Numbered from the stretch's first letter, positions 7,012-16,573 are shown. The stretch: DNA of 64,000 nucleotides from Phycisphaerae bacterium (GCA_030604525.1 JAUVVQ010000010.1:1-64000); one strand, 5' to 3'. Notes: generated by a model not told the origin, from the sequence alone. Program-made: numbers and translations.

Positions 7012-7039
7012 TTGACAGGACCCCTGCCGGACATAAAAT
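7012..7039 (+). promoter_or_regulatory. Promoter close to the acyltransferase start
   Basis: TTGACA (7012-7017) and TAAAAT (7034-7039) are separated by 16 bases. Transcription would begin near 7046, only one or two bases before the ATG at 7048. This implies a leaderless or nearly leaderless message, consistent with the lack of a Shine-Dalgarno sequence. Confidence 0.45.
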
Positions 7040-7047
7040 CTGCTTTT

Positions 7048-8013
7048 ATGGCACAAATTCTGCAAAAAAAGAAAAGAAAGAAGAAAAAAAAGCAAAATCC
7101 CTTGACAGACTACCTCACCTATATCGGGTTGCGGGTATTAATTATTTTTCTAAGCATATTCGATATCAATACAAATCTCAGAATTGCCTGCTTCCTCGGA
7201 CGGCTGCTCTGGAAATATTACCATAGAGGCAGAGAGCGAGCGATAAACAACCTCCGCACAAGTTTCCCGGAAAAAAGCGAAGAATGGATTCGAAAAACCG
7301 GGGAGCGAAGCTTCGAACACCTTGTTATGCTCGCCAACGATATTCTTTTTACTCCGAGATTGGTAAATAAATCAAACTGGAGAGACTACTCCTGTTACAA
7401 AAACGTCGAAAGAGCCAAGTGGCTGATGCAGGAAGGTCGTGGACTGCTAATGGTTGCTGCACATTACAGCAATTTCGAAATCCTCGGATATATATTAGGG
7501 CTTTTCGGCTTCAATATTTACAGCATTGCAAGACCGCTCGATAACAGATTTATAAATAATTACATCTATAACATCAGAGGCCGACTCGGACAAAACATCA
7601 TAAACAAAAAAGGTGCATCTAAAATGATGAACGAAATCGCCTCTACCGGCGCCACCTTATGCTTCATTGCTGACCAGGATGCGGGGAAAAAAGGAATTTT
7701 CGTTGACTTCTTCGGCAGGAAAGCAAGTACATACAAAAGCATCGGGCTGCTTGCGGTCATAAATAATATACCCGTTGGTGTCGGCTACAGCAGAAGGGTT
7801 GGTAACCAGTTCTATTTCGAAATTGGAGTCCAGAGAATAATATTTCCAGACGAGTGGAAGGACAAAAAAGACCCCCTCAAATGGCTTACTGCAGAGTACA
7901 CAAGAGCTATCGAAGAGTTCATAAGAGAGGACCCAAGTCAATACTGGTGGCTCCACAGGAGATGGAAACACAGGCCAAAAGAAGAAATAAACTCACAAAT
8001 AAAAAATAAATAA
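7048..8013 (+). CDS. LpxL/HtrB-type lauroyl acyltransferase family protein
   Basis: A 321-residue protein of the lipid A late acyltransferase family. After a very lysine-rich N-terminus (KKKRKKKKK) comes a membrane segment (YIGLRVLIIFLSIF). The core HX4E-type motif is AAHYSNFEILG, followed by IYSIARPLDN, FIADQDAGKKGIFVDFFG and the C-terminal WWLHRRWKHRP typical of LpxL/HtrB. Members transfer an acyl chain to a lipid A precursor at the inner membrane. The chosen ATG at 7048 removes a 47-residue extension that would begin at TTG. The gene stands alone between sppA and the glycine cleavage operon. Confidence 0.88.
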   Translation: MAQILQKKKRKKKKKQNPLTDYLTYIGLRVLIIFLSIFDINTNLRIACFLGRLLWKYYHRGRERAINNLRTSFPEKSEEWIRKTGERSFEHLVMLANDILFTPRLVNKSNWRDYSCYKNVERAKWLMQEGRGLLMVAAHYSNFEILGYILGLFGFNIYSIARPLDNRFINNYIYNIRGRLGQNIINKKGASKMMNEIASTGATLCFIADQDAGKKGIFVDFFGRKASTYKSIGLLAVINNIPVGVGYSRRVGNQFYFEIGVQRIIFPDEWKDKKDPLKWLTAEYTRAIEEFIREDPSQYWWLHRRWKHRPKEEINSQIKNK

Positions 8014-8020
8014 GCTCCTA

Positions 8021-8042
8021 AATATTTATTCGAATAAATATT
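8021..8042. promoter_or_regulatory. Perfect 22-bp AT-rich palindrome
   Basis: The two halves AATATTTATTC and GAATAAATATT are exact reverse complements with no spacer. It begins eight bases after the acyltransferase stop and about 30 bases before the -35 of the gcv promoter. It could be an operator for the gcv operon or a bidirectional terminator stem, although no clear T-run follows. Confidence 0.45.
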
Positions 8043-8073
8043 GACGCTGGAAGTCGTCCATTAAGGATTGCGC

Positions 8074-8101
8074 TTGACTTTATCGACTTTTTTCTTATCT
8101 T
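8074..8101 (+). promoter_or_regulatory. Putative gcv operon promoter
   Basis: TTGACT (8074-8079) and TATCTT (8096-8101) with a 16-base spacer lie 34 bases before the gcvT start. No glycine riboswitch aptamer was recognised in the short leader. Confidence 0.4.
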
Positions 8102-8134
8102 AATGCTTTTCACATTTTTATCCGGAGATTCAAA

Positions 8135-9421
8135 TTGAGCAAAACAGAAACAACAGGCAAATTCGTATTCCATAAAGAAAAGGCAGAGCCCAGGCCAAGT
8201 GCGCTGTACGAGGAACAGCTTAAGTTAACCGATAAATCAAAGTTTTCCGATTTTGCAGGTTACTTAATGCCGCTGTGGTTTTCGGCTATCAGCGATGAGC
8301 ACAAAGCCGTCAGGGAAAACGCCGGGCTTTTCGACTGCACACACATGGGAGTTTTCGAAATTTCAGGCCCCCAGGCGAAAGATTTCCTAAACACTGTTAC
8401 CACTAACAACGTAGAGAAAATTTCTCCCGGCTCCGCTCAATACTCATACGTCCTCGATGCCGCCGGTTTTTGTCTCGACGATGTCATCATCTACCAGCTC
8501 CAGGATGAAGAATATATGGTTGTCGTGAATGCTGCAAACGAAAGCAAAATCGAAAATTACTTTGAGAAGCTAACCGCCGGCGACCAAATCATCGACCCTG
8601 AAAGGCAAGAGGAAAGACTCGAACACAAACCGGAAATCAAAAACTTAAAGCTCAACACCAGTAACAATACAAGAGTGGACATCGCACTGCAGGGACCGGC
8701 TTCACTGCAAGTTCTCTCAGAGATAATCGAAGACCAACAATCAATTGAAGAAATCAAAAACTTAAGACCTTTCAAGTTAACTCAGCTAAGTATAGCAGGG
8801 AGCAATTGCATTATCTCAAGCACCGGCTATACAGGAGCTGTAACCGCCTTCGAACTATTCCCGTCAATCGATGATGCCCCCGAAATTTTCAAGCTCCTCC
8901 TGGAAAAGGGGAAACCATTAGGCCTTCTGCCCTGCGGACTGGGTGCAAGAGACAGTCTGAGAATCGAGGCAGGCCTGCCGTTATATAGTCACGAACTCAA
9001 TGGGGCACATAATATTTCTCCAATCGAAGCCGGCTACGGCTGGGCTGTCAAACTCCAAAAGGACTTCTTCATCGGAAAAGCAGCTATGGGAAAAATAAAA
9101 GAATCGCACGATATGAAAGTGGTTCGAATCGAACTGCCCGGGTCAAAAGGCATCCGACCAGTCCGGTGGAACGACCCTGTTATTAATTCCGACGGGAATT
9201 GTATCGGCTCGGTTCTAAGCACCGCAAAAATAAACGAAAAACAAATTGCCCTTTGCTTTATAAATAAAGAATATTCACAAGAGGATACTGCTCTTGGCCT
9301 TTACTATCTGGCAAGGAGCAAAGCTCAAATCGAAAAAGGGAAGGTCCAAAATGCTGATTTAGGACAATCTTTGAAAGCGGATATTAACGCAAACGTAATA
9401 AGTAGATTCGAAAAATTTTAA
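8135..9421 (+). CDS. gcvT: Glycine cleavage system T protein (aminomethyltransferase)
   Basis: GcvT transfers the methylene group from the aminomethyl-lipoyl arm of protein H to tetrahydrofolate, releasing ammonia. Family motifs include FDCTHMGVFEISGPQA, NNVEKISPGSAQYSYVLD, STGYTGAVTAFELF and LGARDSLRIEAGLPLY. It is 428 residues, longer than the usual 360-370, with an N-terminal extension and an insertion around 155-185. The start is a TTG at 8135 with CCGGAGA eight bases upstream; no ATG is nearby. It is first in the gcvT-gcvH-gcvPA-gcvPB operon. Confidence 0.95.
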   Translation: MSKTETTGKFVFHKEKAEPRPSALYEEQLKLTDKSKFSDFAGYLMPLWFSAISDEHKAVRENAGLFDCTHMGVFEISGPQAKDFLNTVTTNNVEKISPGSAQYSYVLDAAGFCLDDVIIYQLQDEEYMVVVNAANESKIENYFEKLTAGDQIIDPERQEERLEHKPEIKNLKLNTSNNTRVDIALQGPASLQVLSEIIEDQQSIEEIKNLRPFKLTQLSIAGSNCIISSTGYTGAVTAFELFPSIDDAPEIFKLLLEKGKPLGLLPCGLGARDSLRIEAGLPLYSHELNGAHNISPIEAGYGWAVKLQKDFFIGKAAMGKIKESHDMKVVRIELPGSKGIRPVRWNDPVINSDGNCIGSVLSTAKINEKQIALCFINKEYSQEDTALGLYYLARSKAQIEKGKVQNADLGQSLKADINANVISRFEKF

Positions 9422-9436
9422 AAGGAGTCAAATATT

Positions 9437-9814
9437 ATGGCCGTTGAAGGACTGCTTTATACAAAAGAACACGAGTGGGCAAAAATCGAAGGTAATAGTG
9501 CAACTATCGGAATTACCGACTACGCCCAACAGCAGTTAGGTGAAATCACCTTCGTCGAACTGCCGGAAGCGGGGAGCCAGCTTCAGCAAAGCGAAGAATT
9601 CGCCGTCATAGAAAGCTCAAAAGCTGCAAGTGACGTTTACGCCCCGCTCTCCGGGAAAGTTACCGAAATAAATTCCCGGCTCGAAACAGAACCCGAACTA
9701 ATTAACAACGACTGCTACAACTCCGGATGGGTCTGCAAAATCGAAATCACCGATAAAAAAGGCGTCGAGAATTTAATGAATGCAAAACAATACGAACAAT
9801 TCCTCAAGGAATAA
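9437..9814 (+). CDS. gcvH: Glycine cleavage system H protein
   Basis: The 125-residue lipoyl carrier that shuttles the aminomethyl group between the P, T and L proteins. The lipoylation site is Lys62 in VIESSKAASDVYAPLSG. Other family segments are HEWAKIEG and GITDYAQQQLGEITFVELP. AAAGGAG lies at ideal spacing before the ATG. The gene is 15 bases after gcvT and 6 bases before gcvPA. Confidence 0.97.
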   Translation: MAVEGLLYTKEHEWAKIEGNSATIGITDYAQQQLGEITFVELPEAGSQLQQSEEFAVIESSKAASDVYAPLSGKVTEINSRLETEPELINNDCYNSGWVCKIEITDKKGVENLMNAKQYEQFLKE

Positions 9815-9820
9815 TAAATA

Positions 9821-11152
9821 ATGCCTTTTATTTCTAATACGCCCCAGCAGCAAAAGCAAATGCTCGCCGAGATTGGTCTGAGTATGGACGAGCTTTTCGG
9901 TGACATCCCCAAAGAGCTAATGGCAAAATCATTCGAACTCAAAGAGGGATTAAGCGAACAACAGGTAAGAAATCAGTTAACCGAGCTGGCCTCGAAGAAC
10001 TCAATAGGACTTACCTGCTTCCTCGGCGGCGGTTTCTACGACCACTTCATACCCGCTGTCGTACAAGCCATCGTCTCAAGAAGTGAATTCTACACTGCAT
10101 ACACGCCCTACCAGCCGGAACTCTCACAGGGAACACTACAATCCATCTATGAATATCAGTCCGCTATCTGCCGGCTTACCGATATGGAAGCTGCAAACGC
10201 TTCTCTATACGACGGCGGCACCGCAATCTACGAAGCAATTATGATGGCACTAAGAATCACAAAAAGAAACAAAGTCATCATTGACAACTCTGTAAATCCA
10301 ATTTATCGCGTAATGGTTGACACTTACACCCGGAATCTGAAGATAGAACTTCAGCAAACAGAAAATAAAGAAGGACTTGCCAACCGTGAACAAATCCTCG
10401 AAAAACTCGACGAGGAAACCGGTGCCGTAATCCTCCAGAATCCCAACTTTTTCGGCTGTATTGATGATTTTACAGATATTGCTCAGGCCGCACACGAAAA
10501 AGGGGCTTTGCTTATCCTTTCCTGCTATCCAATCTCACTCGGTATCCTTAAAACCCCAGGTGATATGGGAGCTGACATCGTAACCGGAGAGGGACAATCG
10601 CTCGGTATGCCGCTTTGCTTCGGAGGTCCTTACATAGGCTTTATGGCCTCAAGAAAAAAATTCGTAAGAAAAATGCCTGGTAGAATTGCAGGACAAACAA
10701 AAGACCAAAATGGAAAAAGAGCTTTCGTTCTCACCCTCCAGCCGAGAGAACAGCACGTAAGAAGAGCAAAGGCGACCTCAAACATCTGCTCCAACGAAGC
10801 ATTGTGTGCTTTGAGCGCAATAGTTTATCTTTCTCTGCTCGGAAAACAGGGACTCAAAGAAACCGCACAGTGCTGTGCGGACAAGGCAAGCTACGCATAC
10901 CAGCGGCTGACGAAAATACCAAATGTCAAACCCCACTTCAAAACAAACTGGTTTTTCAACGAATTTGTTCTCGACCTTCCCAGCGAAGCCCCCGAAGTAA
11001 TCGCAAGACTAATCGAAAGAGGCCTCGCCGCCGGATTCCCGCTGAGCAGATATTACAAAGGTATGGAAAACTCGATGCTCATCTGTGTTACCGAACAAAG
11101 AACAAAACAGGAAATCGGAATTTTAGCTGAGAACCTGGAGTCTGTCCTATGA
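9821..11152 (+). CDS. gcvPA: Glycine dehydrogenase (decarboxylating) subunit 1
   Basis: The N-terminal half of the split P protein, 443 residues. It forms the PLP-dependent glycine decarboxylase with GcvPB. Recognisable stretches are FLGGGFYDHFIPAVV, YTPYQPELSQGTLQSIYEYQ, DMEAANASLYDGGTA and LPLCFGGPYIGFMA-like segments. Its stop overlaps the gcvPB start (ATGA), so the two subunits are translationally coupled. Two-subunit P protein is common in thermophiles, Gram-positives and planctomycetes. Confidence 0.96.
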   Translation: MPFISNTPQQQKQMLAEIGLSMDELFGDIPKELMAKSFELKEGLSEQQVRNQLTELASKNSIGLTCFLGGGFYDHFIPAVVQAIVSRSEFYTAYTPYQPELSQGTLQSIYEYQSAICRLTDMEAANASLYDGGTAIYEAIMMALRITKRNKVIIDNSVNPIYRVMVDTYTRNLKIELQQTENKEGLANREQILEKLDEETGAVILQNPNFFGCIDDFTDIAQAAHEKGALLILSCYPISLGILKTPGDMGADIVTGEGQSLGMPLCFGGPYIGFMASRKKFVRKMPGRIAGQTKDQNGKRAFVLTLQPREQHVRRAKATSNICSNEALCALSAIVYLSLLGKQGLKETAQCCADKASYAYQRLTKIPNVKPHFKTNWFFNEFVLDLPSEAPEVIARLIERGLAAGFPLSRYYKGMENSMLICVTEQRTKQEIGILAENLESVL

Positions 11153-12597
11153 AACTTATTTTCGAGAAAAGCGTCAAAGGAAGAAAAAGCTTCCAGATAA
11201 CAAAAAACGAAGTCGTAAAAAGCATTAACATAAAACCGGAATTGTTGCGCAAAGAAAACGCCATCCTGCCCGAACTCAGCGAGCTGGATGTTGTCCGTCA
11301 CTTCACCGAACTTTCTCGTAGAAACTTCGGCGTCGATACGAACTTTTATCCGCTCGGCTCCTGCACAATGAAATACAATCCGAAAGTAGCTGAACTCATA
11401 GCTTCTTATACCGGTTTCGCAAAATTGCACCCCCTCCTGCCACAGTTGAGAATCGGCGGCATGCTCACACAGGGCGCTCTGCAGGTAATATACGATACTG
11501 ATATGCTTCTTAGAGAAATAACGGGAATGGCCGGCTTCACTATGCAGCCGCTGGCAGGGGCTCACGGTGAACTCACCGGTATGATGATTATGGCCGCTTA
11601 TCATAACGACAAAGGCAATGATAAAAAAACCGTTCTCATACCCGACAGCTCACACGGCACCAACCCCGCCAGTGCCGCTACCGCCGGCTTTAAAGTAAAA
11701 TCAATAAAAACAAATCAATACGGCGTTATGGACCTGGAGTCACTAAAAGATGCTGTAAATGACGACGTAGCCGGACTTATGCTGACCTGTCCCAACACCC
11801 TCGGACTCTTTAACCCGCACATCAGGGAAATCTGCGACCTCATTCACTCCGTCGACGGCATCACCTATTACGACGGTGCCAACCTGAACGCCATCATCGG
11901 AAAAGCAAGGCCGGGTGACTTCGGTTTCGATATCGTTCACCTGAACCTTCACAAGACTTTTGCAACACCTCACGGGGGCGGCGGCCCCGGCTCAGGACCC
12001 GTCGGCGTAAACGAAAAGCTCCTCGAATATCTGCCTGTCTCAGTTGTCGTTAAAAGAAAAGACGGGACTTACTCCCTGCAATACGATAAACCCAAATCCA
12101 TCGGGTACATTGCACCCTTCTACGGAAACTTCTCGGTTATCCTAAAGGCATACATCTACATCCTTATGCTCGGGGCAAAAGGACTGCAAAGAGTTGCTGA
12201 AAACGCAGTCCTCAACGCAAATTATATTCGAGAAAAGCTAAAAAAATACTATCATCTCCCATACGAAGGTATCTGCAAACACGAGTGCGTCTTCAGCGCT
12301 TCAAAACAGCTACAAGAAAACGGCATTCACGCCATTGACATTGCAAAAGCCCTTATTGATAAGGGCTTCCACCCGCCTACCGTTTATTTCCCAAGCATTG
12401 TAAAAGAAGCAATGATGATAGAACCAACCGAAACCGAAAGTAAAGAAACAATCGATGCTTTTATAAACGCTATGATTGAAATCGCCCAACTGGCAAAGTC
12501 CGACCCGGAAAAGTTAAAAGCCGCTCCCACAACAACACCCATCTCCCGGCCTGACGAAACCGCCGCTGCGAAGAACCTTGACATCGCAAATTTGTAA
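11149..12597 (+). CDS. gcvPB: Glycine dehydrogenase (decarboxylating) subunit 2
   Basis: The catalytic C-terminal half of the split P protein, 482 residues. The PLP lysine is Lys269 in HLNLHKTFATPHGGGG. FYPLGSCTMKYNPK (about 66-79) and PDSSHGTNPASAA are family signatures. It starts four bases inside the end of gcvPA. No lpd (L protein) gene is adjacent, so the dihydrolipoamide dehydrogenase must be encoded elsewhere. Confidence 0.97.
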   Translation: MKLIFEKSVKGRKSFQITKNEVVKSINIKPELLRKENAILPELSELDVVRHFTELSRRNFGVDTNFYPLGSCTMKYNPKVAELIASYTGFAKLHPLLPQLRIGGMLTQGALQVIYDTDMLLREITGMAGFTMQPLAGAHGELTGMMIMAAYHNDKGNDKKTVLIPDSSHGTNPASAATAGFKVKSIKTNQYGVMDLESLKDAVNDDVAGLMLTCPNTLGLFNPHIREICDLIHSVDGITYYDGANLNAIIGKARPGDFGFDIVHLNLHKTFATPHGGGGPGSGPVGVNEKLLEYLPVSVVVKRKDGTYSLQYDKPKSIGYIAPFYGNFSVILKAYIYILMLGAKGLQRVAENAVLNANYIREKLKKYYHLPYEGICKHECVFSASKQLQENGIHAIDIAKALIDKGFHPPTVYFPSIVKEAMMIEPTETESKETIDAFINAMIEIAQLAKSDPEKLKAAPTTTPISRPDETAAAKNLDIANL

Positions 12598-12686
12598 AAA
12601 CTTCGGACAAAAAACAAATTCCAAATCGAAAACCGATAACCGCATACAACATTGTAATTCCAAGGCAAACTTGATAACCTACAACT

Positions 12687-14054
12687 ATGAAACCGAAAAT
12701 ACTCCTCGTCAATCCGCCCATATATGACTTTGCTGCTTACGATTTCTGGCTCAAGCCCTACGGCATTTTGACTATCGCCGGCTATCTGCGTGGTAAGGCA
12801 GACTTTAAACTCTTCGACCATCTCGACCGGCTGCACCCCTTTATGGCACGAAAAAAAGAACTCAAATCCGATAAATGGGGTAAAGGCAAATTCTACGAGG
12901 AACAAATCCCAAGCCCCAAAATTCTCGAACACATCCCCCGCCACTATCGGCGTTTCGGCCTGCCCAGAGAATTCTTCCGAAAATTTTTAAAGGCAAACAG
13001 CTCTGCTGATTTCGCCCTGATTCAAACCACGATGACATACTGGTATCCCGGCATCCGGGAAGTGAGCGAAGACATAAGGGAAATCTGCCCTGAAACAAAA
13101 ATCATCCTCGGCGGAAACTATGTTACCCTTTGCCCCGAACACGCAAAAACGCTCGGTGCCGACCTGCTCATTTACGCCGACAAACTCCAGCCGCTCTGGC
13201 AGTTTCTAAATCTTGAACCCGATTACACCCAGCCCGCCCTCTGGGAAAGCTACCCGGAACTAAGCTGTGCCGTCAGCAAACTATCCGACGGCTGCCCTTT
13301 TAACTGCACCTACTGCTCCGTCCCGAAAATCTACGGCAAGTTCAAACCAAAACCTGCACCACGAGCCATTGCAGAATTCAAACTTATTAAAAAACTGGGG
13401 GCGGATAACCTCGCATTCTACGATGACGCTCTGCTCTACGATGCTCCCAATGTCCTCATCCCATACCTCAAAGAAATAATCAAAACACAATCAAAAGTCG
13501 GCCTTCACAGCCCCAACGCACTCAACGCCCGTTTCGTTACCAGAGAAACAGCTGACCTTATGGTTGCCGCCGGTTTCAAAACCTTCTATCTCGGGTTCGA
13601 AAGCATCTCAAAGGAATGGCAAAAGTCAACCGGCTCGAAAGTTTTCTCCGAAGAACTAACCGCCGCCGTCAAAAACCTTATCTCCGCCGGCGCAAAAGCG
13701 ACAAGCATTACCGCCTATTTTATTCTTGGACATCCAGACACCGATGCACAAAAGGTGGAAGAATCGATGCGTTTTGCACACAGTTTAGGCATTCGCGGAA
13801 TGTTAGCAGATTTTTCTCCGATTCCGGGAACGCCCGATGGTGAGCTCTGCCGAAAATGGATTAACTTAGACGAACCTCTGATGCACAATAAAACCGCATT
13901 CCCGATTATCCTGCTCGGCTTCGACGAGACCAACCGCCTCAAAAACCTCCAGCGAAAACTAAACCGCTCCTTAGCACAATATGGCAATTTGATATCTCAG
14001 GAGAAAATCCTGTATATTCAATTCACTTATGATAACCTTATTCACATCTGTTAG
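12687..14054 (+). CDS. B12-binding-type radical SAM protein
   Basis: A 455-residue protein. The N-terminal part (1-165) starts KILLVNPPIYD and resembles a degenerate cobalamin-binding domain with LGGNYVTLCPE. The radical SAM core carries the cluster motif CPFNCTYC (Cys203, Cys207, Cys210). A SAM-binding region follows around GFKTFYLGFES, and TAYFILGHPD is typical of the MiaB/B12-radical SAM superfamily. The reaction is unknown. It follows gcvPB by 90 bases on the same strand and may be co-transcribed, but its start has no clear ribosome site and no known glycine cleavage role fits it. Confidence 0.85.
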   Translation: MKPKILLVNPPIYDFAAYDFWLKPYGILTIAGYLRGKADFKLFDHLDRLHPFMARKKELKSDKWGKGKFYEEQIPSPKILEHIPRHYRRFGLPREFFRKFLKANSSADFALIQTTMTYWYPGIREVSEDIREICPETKIILGGNYVTLCPEHAKTLGADLLIYADKLQPLWQFLNLEPDYTQPALWESYPELSCAVSKLSDGCPFNCTYCSVPKIYGKFKPKPAPRAIAEFKLIKKLGADNLAFYDDALLYDAPNVLIPYLKEIIKTQSKVGLHSPNALNARFVTRETADLMVAAGFKTFYLGFESISKEWQKSTGSKVFSEELTAAVKNLISAGAKATSITAYFILGHPDTDAQKVEESMRFAHSLGIRGMLADFSPIPGTPDGELCRKWINLDEPLMHNKTAFPIILLGFDETNRLKNLQRKLNRSLAQYGNLISQEKILYIQFTYDNLIHIC

Positions 14055-14115
14055 AATTTTCAGTCGTTTAAAAAACTTAATTTACGAAGTAACATATTGA
14101 AAGGCAGGTATTCAG

Positions 14116-14310
14116 ATGCCAAGTGCAACAATTGAAGGGCCAAAAATAGAAGACGTCCAAACAAAAAGAACATTAGTCAAAAAAGTTACCGATGCTCTTG
14201 AAAATGCCTACAAGCTGCCAAGGCACGTCTTCGTAGTGATAATCAAAGAAAATCCGCCTGAGAATGTCGGCATCGGCGGGGAGCTAATCCTCGATAAAAA
14301 GAAAACCTAA
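14116..14310 (+). CDS. 4-oxalocrotonate tautomerase-like protein
   Basis: A 64-residue member of the small tautomerase superfamily. After removal of Met1 the N-terminal Pro (MPSATIEGPK) would be the catalytic base. The segment KRTLVKKVTDALENAY matches the family helix, and HVFVVIIKENPPENVGIGGE matches the V-I-E-x-N-W-G region. The size is close to the usual 62 residues. GAAAGGCAGG precedes the ATG. The physiological substrate is unknown; many homologues have no assigned pathway. Confidence 0.85.
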   Translation: MPSATIEGPKIEDVQTKRTLVKKVTDALENAYKLPRHVFVVIIKENPPENVGIGGELILDKKKT

Positions 14311-14440
14311 GCTCCTCCTGATTCCTTCAGAAAGCAAAAAGACTTTAATGCCTCGAAAACAAATCACGCACCCAAGAATGAAATGTTCCAAGACCCCAAA
14401 GCACTATTGTATCCTTTCAGCAAAAAATCCTCCTGACTAA

Positions 14441-16573
14441 TTACTGAAAAGGTGTAAGTAAAACCTTAGTCGCTTTTTTCGCTTTCTTATCAATCCAGAC
14501 AATCAAAGTCCCCTTACCTTCAACGTCATACTTTACGCCGTATCTAAAATCCTTGCCTCTCGGAACCTGTTTGCCGTCAATCTTCAACGTCGCACCATTA
14601 CTTGCCCAATTCTTGATAACCAATACGAGATTATACAAAGGTGACTGTTCGCCGGCAGCAAATTTCAGCTCGACCGGCTCGCCTTGCTTGCTGGTTTCCA
14701 AGACATAAGCGCGCTGCGTATAATCATAACCTTTGTTTTTATAGGCCGAGCCGCTAACCTTCATCTCCGGCGGATAATTCCACGACCTCGCCAAATCCAC
14801 AAGCGACTCAGCCGGCTTATTTGTCATACCATAAATAGCCGCCTCTCCGCCCGGGTCGCCCCAGCTAAGCGAGGAATGTGACGCCCTGTCCGGAGCATTG
14901 GCACTGCGACCGTCCGAATAGGTCTGCGCTACAGGCCAGTGATTCCACCACGGAAAATGTGAATACTCAGGGCGAACCTCAAGATTGAATACGTCAAACC
15001 CGCCGCCCTCGCGGAATATCATATACGGCTTATACTCTGATTTTAAGTTCGTCATCTGAATCACTGCACCATCAAGGTCAAACTCAGGATACCCATTCTC
15101 CCACGAGTAAGTCTTACTTTCTCCATCCATATTCACCAGAGTACACGCCTCAAGCTCGACATTATCTTCCGGCCTCGTCCCCGGCTCATTCAAAAGGATA
15201 GTCTCCTGCCAGCCGCCATAACCCGGCAGCACCTTACGAGTACTCAGCCCATCTGGATATATATAATAAAGTTCATTGCCCCATTGACCAAAACGCGTAT
15301 TACCCGGCGCATCCTGCTGACGAAATTTCACATCCATCTGCAGATAACGCCAGTTTACAACACAACGCGCATCATTATTCTCTATTATCGCAACTCGAGA
15401 GCTTCGGCACTGAGTATCAGACATATGCTCGATACAGCCGGTGGGCATATCCTCGCGAGGGCCTTCCGACAAAAACCAATTGCCGCCAGTCTCTCGGCTC
15501 TGGTCCGCCATCCATTTGCCGTTCTCAGATACCATACAGGCCGAATACCGCGTCCCGCGCCAAAACATAATCTTCGTCGGAAACTCATCAAACTGGACTA
15601 CAACATCCATATAAGGACCTGCGGGCCAAATTGCATCCCACTGAGGATAATATTTCAATCGTGTGTAATTAGCGCCAAATCTTCCTGAGTCCTTAACAGT
15701 CGGGAAGGCCCTGTTTATCAGCGCCGGGGGATTCTCCGGCTCTACCGATTCATAAAGCTCTGCTACTTCGGCGGCGTCCTTTGCGCCTCGGTAAACCTTT
15801 ATCTCATCGATAATCCCGTCAAAAGAATACTGCGACGGATAGGTCGCCCAGTCACGTATCGCATCGGACGGCGCCAAGTTCTCTTTGTTCATACCAATCC
15901 GAAGTCCCTCGTCAAGCTTACTGTATGTAATGCCATAGTCGAATGTAAAATTGTTATAAGTCCCCGCCTTCCGGCCGTCGATATATATCGCCATTCCATT
16001 TTGAGGACTGTATGTTCCTACTATATGATGCCACTTACGTAAATCCATTCCCAAATGCGTCTCCGAGTCAAGCTTCGATTTGCACTCGTGCCAGACACTC
16101 GTCGCATCTGACATATAAAATCCTAATCGTCCGCGTGAATCCACGCCAAAATAGAATCCCGTAATCTTATACTTGCCAACCGTTAATATCGGCGCCCAGT
16201 TCCAGGGATACGCACCAATTGCTATCCACGCTTCTATCGTTATTTCTCTTGGCATCTCAAATTCTTTTTCACCGCCAAAGACAGGTGTATTTACGTAAGA
16301 GGTAAATCCATCGAATCTCATAGCGCTGCCTGATACGCCGGGAACATATTTCGCCAAACCGGTTATTCTGCATTTAGTCCCGGTAACCGATTCCTCGGTA
16401 TAAATTCTGGGAACCCTCCGGCCATAGGACCAGTCCATTTCCTTACTGTCATCAAAACCCCAATGAAGAACGACATCCTCCCGGCAGAATGCCAAAGATG
16501 CAAATAACAGCAAAATCAAATTAACAAATAAAATGCCACACCCAGCCGAAATTGAGCTTTTTTCCTGAAACAT
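14441..16573 (-). CDS. Secreted LamG (concanavalin-like) domain protein
   Basis: A 710-residue exported protein. The signal peptide is at the N-terminus (GILFVNLILLLFASLAFC). A LamG/laminin-G-like jelly roll follows (about 30-285), with ITIEAWIAIGAYPW, WHHIVGTYSPQNGMAIYIDG and FDGIIDEIKVYRGAKDAAEVAELY. The remainder is unassigned and ends with a beta-rich domain (MKVSGSAYKNKGY to KATKVLLTPF). Proteins of this form are abundant in planctomycetes and probably bind or act on complex carbohydrates outside the cytoplasm; no catalytic motif is evident. GGGAG lies upstream of the ATG at 16573. It stands alone. Confidence 0.85.
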   Translation of the reverse strand: MFQEKSSISAGCGILFVNLILLLFASLAFCREDVVLHWGFDDSKEMDWSYGRRVPRIYTEESVTGTKCRITGLAKYVPGVSGSAMRFDGFTSYVNTPVFGGEKEFEMPREITIEAWIAIGAYPWNWAPILTVGKYKITGFYFGVDSRGRLGFYMSDATSVWHECKSKLDSETHLGMDLRKWHHIVGTYSPQNGMAIYIDGRKAGTYNNFTFDYGITYSKLDEGLRIGMNKENLAPSDAIRDWATYPSQYSFDGIIDEIKVYRGAKDAAEVAELYESVEPENPPALINRAFPTVKDSGRFGANYTRLKYYPQWDAIWPAGPYMDVVVQFDEFPTKIMFWRGTRYSACMVSENGKWMADQSRETGGNWFLSEGPREDMPTGCIEHMSDTQCRSSRVAIIENNDARCVVNWRYLQMDVKFRQQDAPGNTRFGQWGNELYYIYPDGLSTRKVLPGYGGWQETILLNEPGTRPEDNVELEACTLVNMDGESKTYSWENGYPEFDLDGAVIQMTNLKSEYKPYMIFREGGGFDVFNLEVRPEYSHFPWWNHWPVAQTYSDGRSANAPDRASHSSLSWGDPGGEAAIYGMTNKPAESLVDLARSWNYPPEMKVSGSAYKNKGYDYTQRAYVLETSKQGEPVELKFAAGEQSPLYNLVLVIKNWASNGATLKIDGKQVPRGKDFRYGVKYDVEGKGTLIVWIDKKAKKATKVLLTPFQ

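Noticed and set aside
8041-8134. Glycine riboswitch upstream of gcvT
   Set aside because: The leader is too short and shows none of the conserved aptamer segments.
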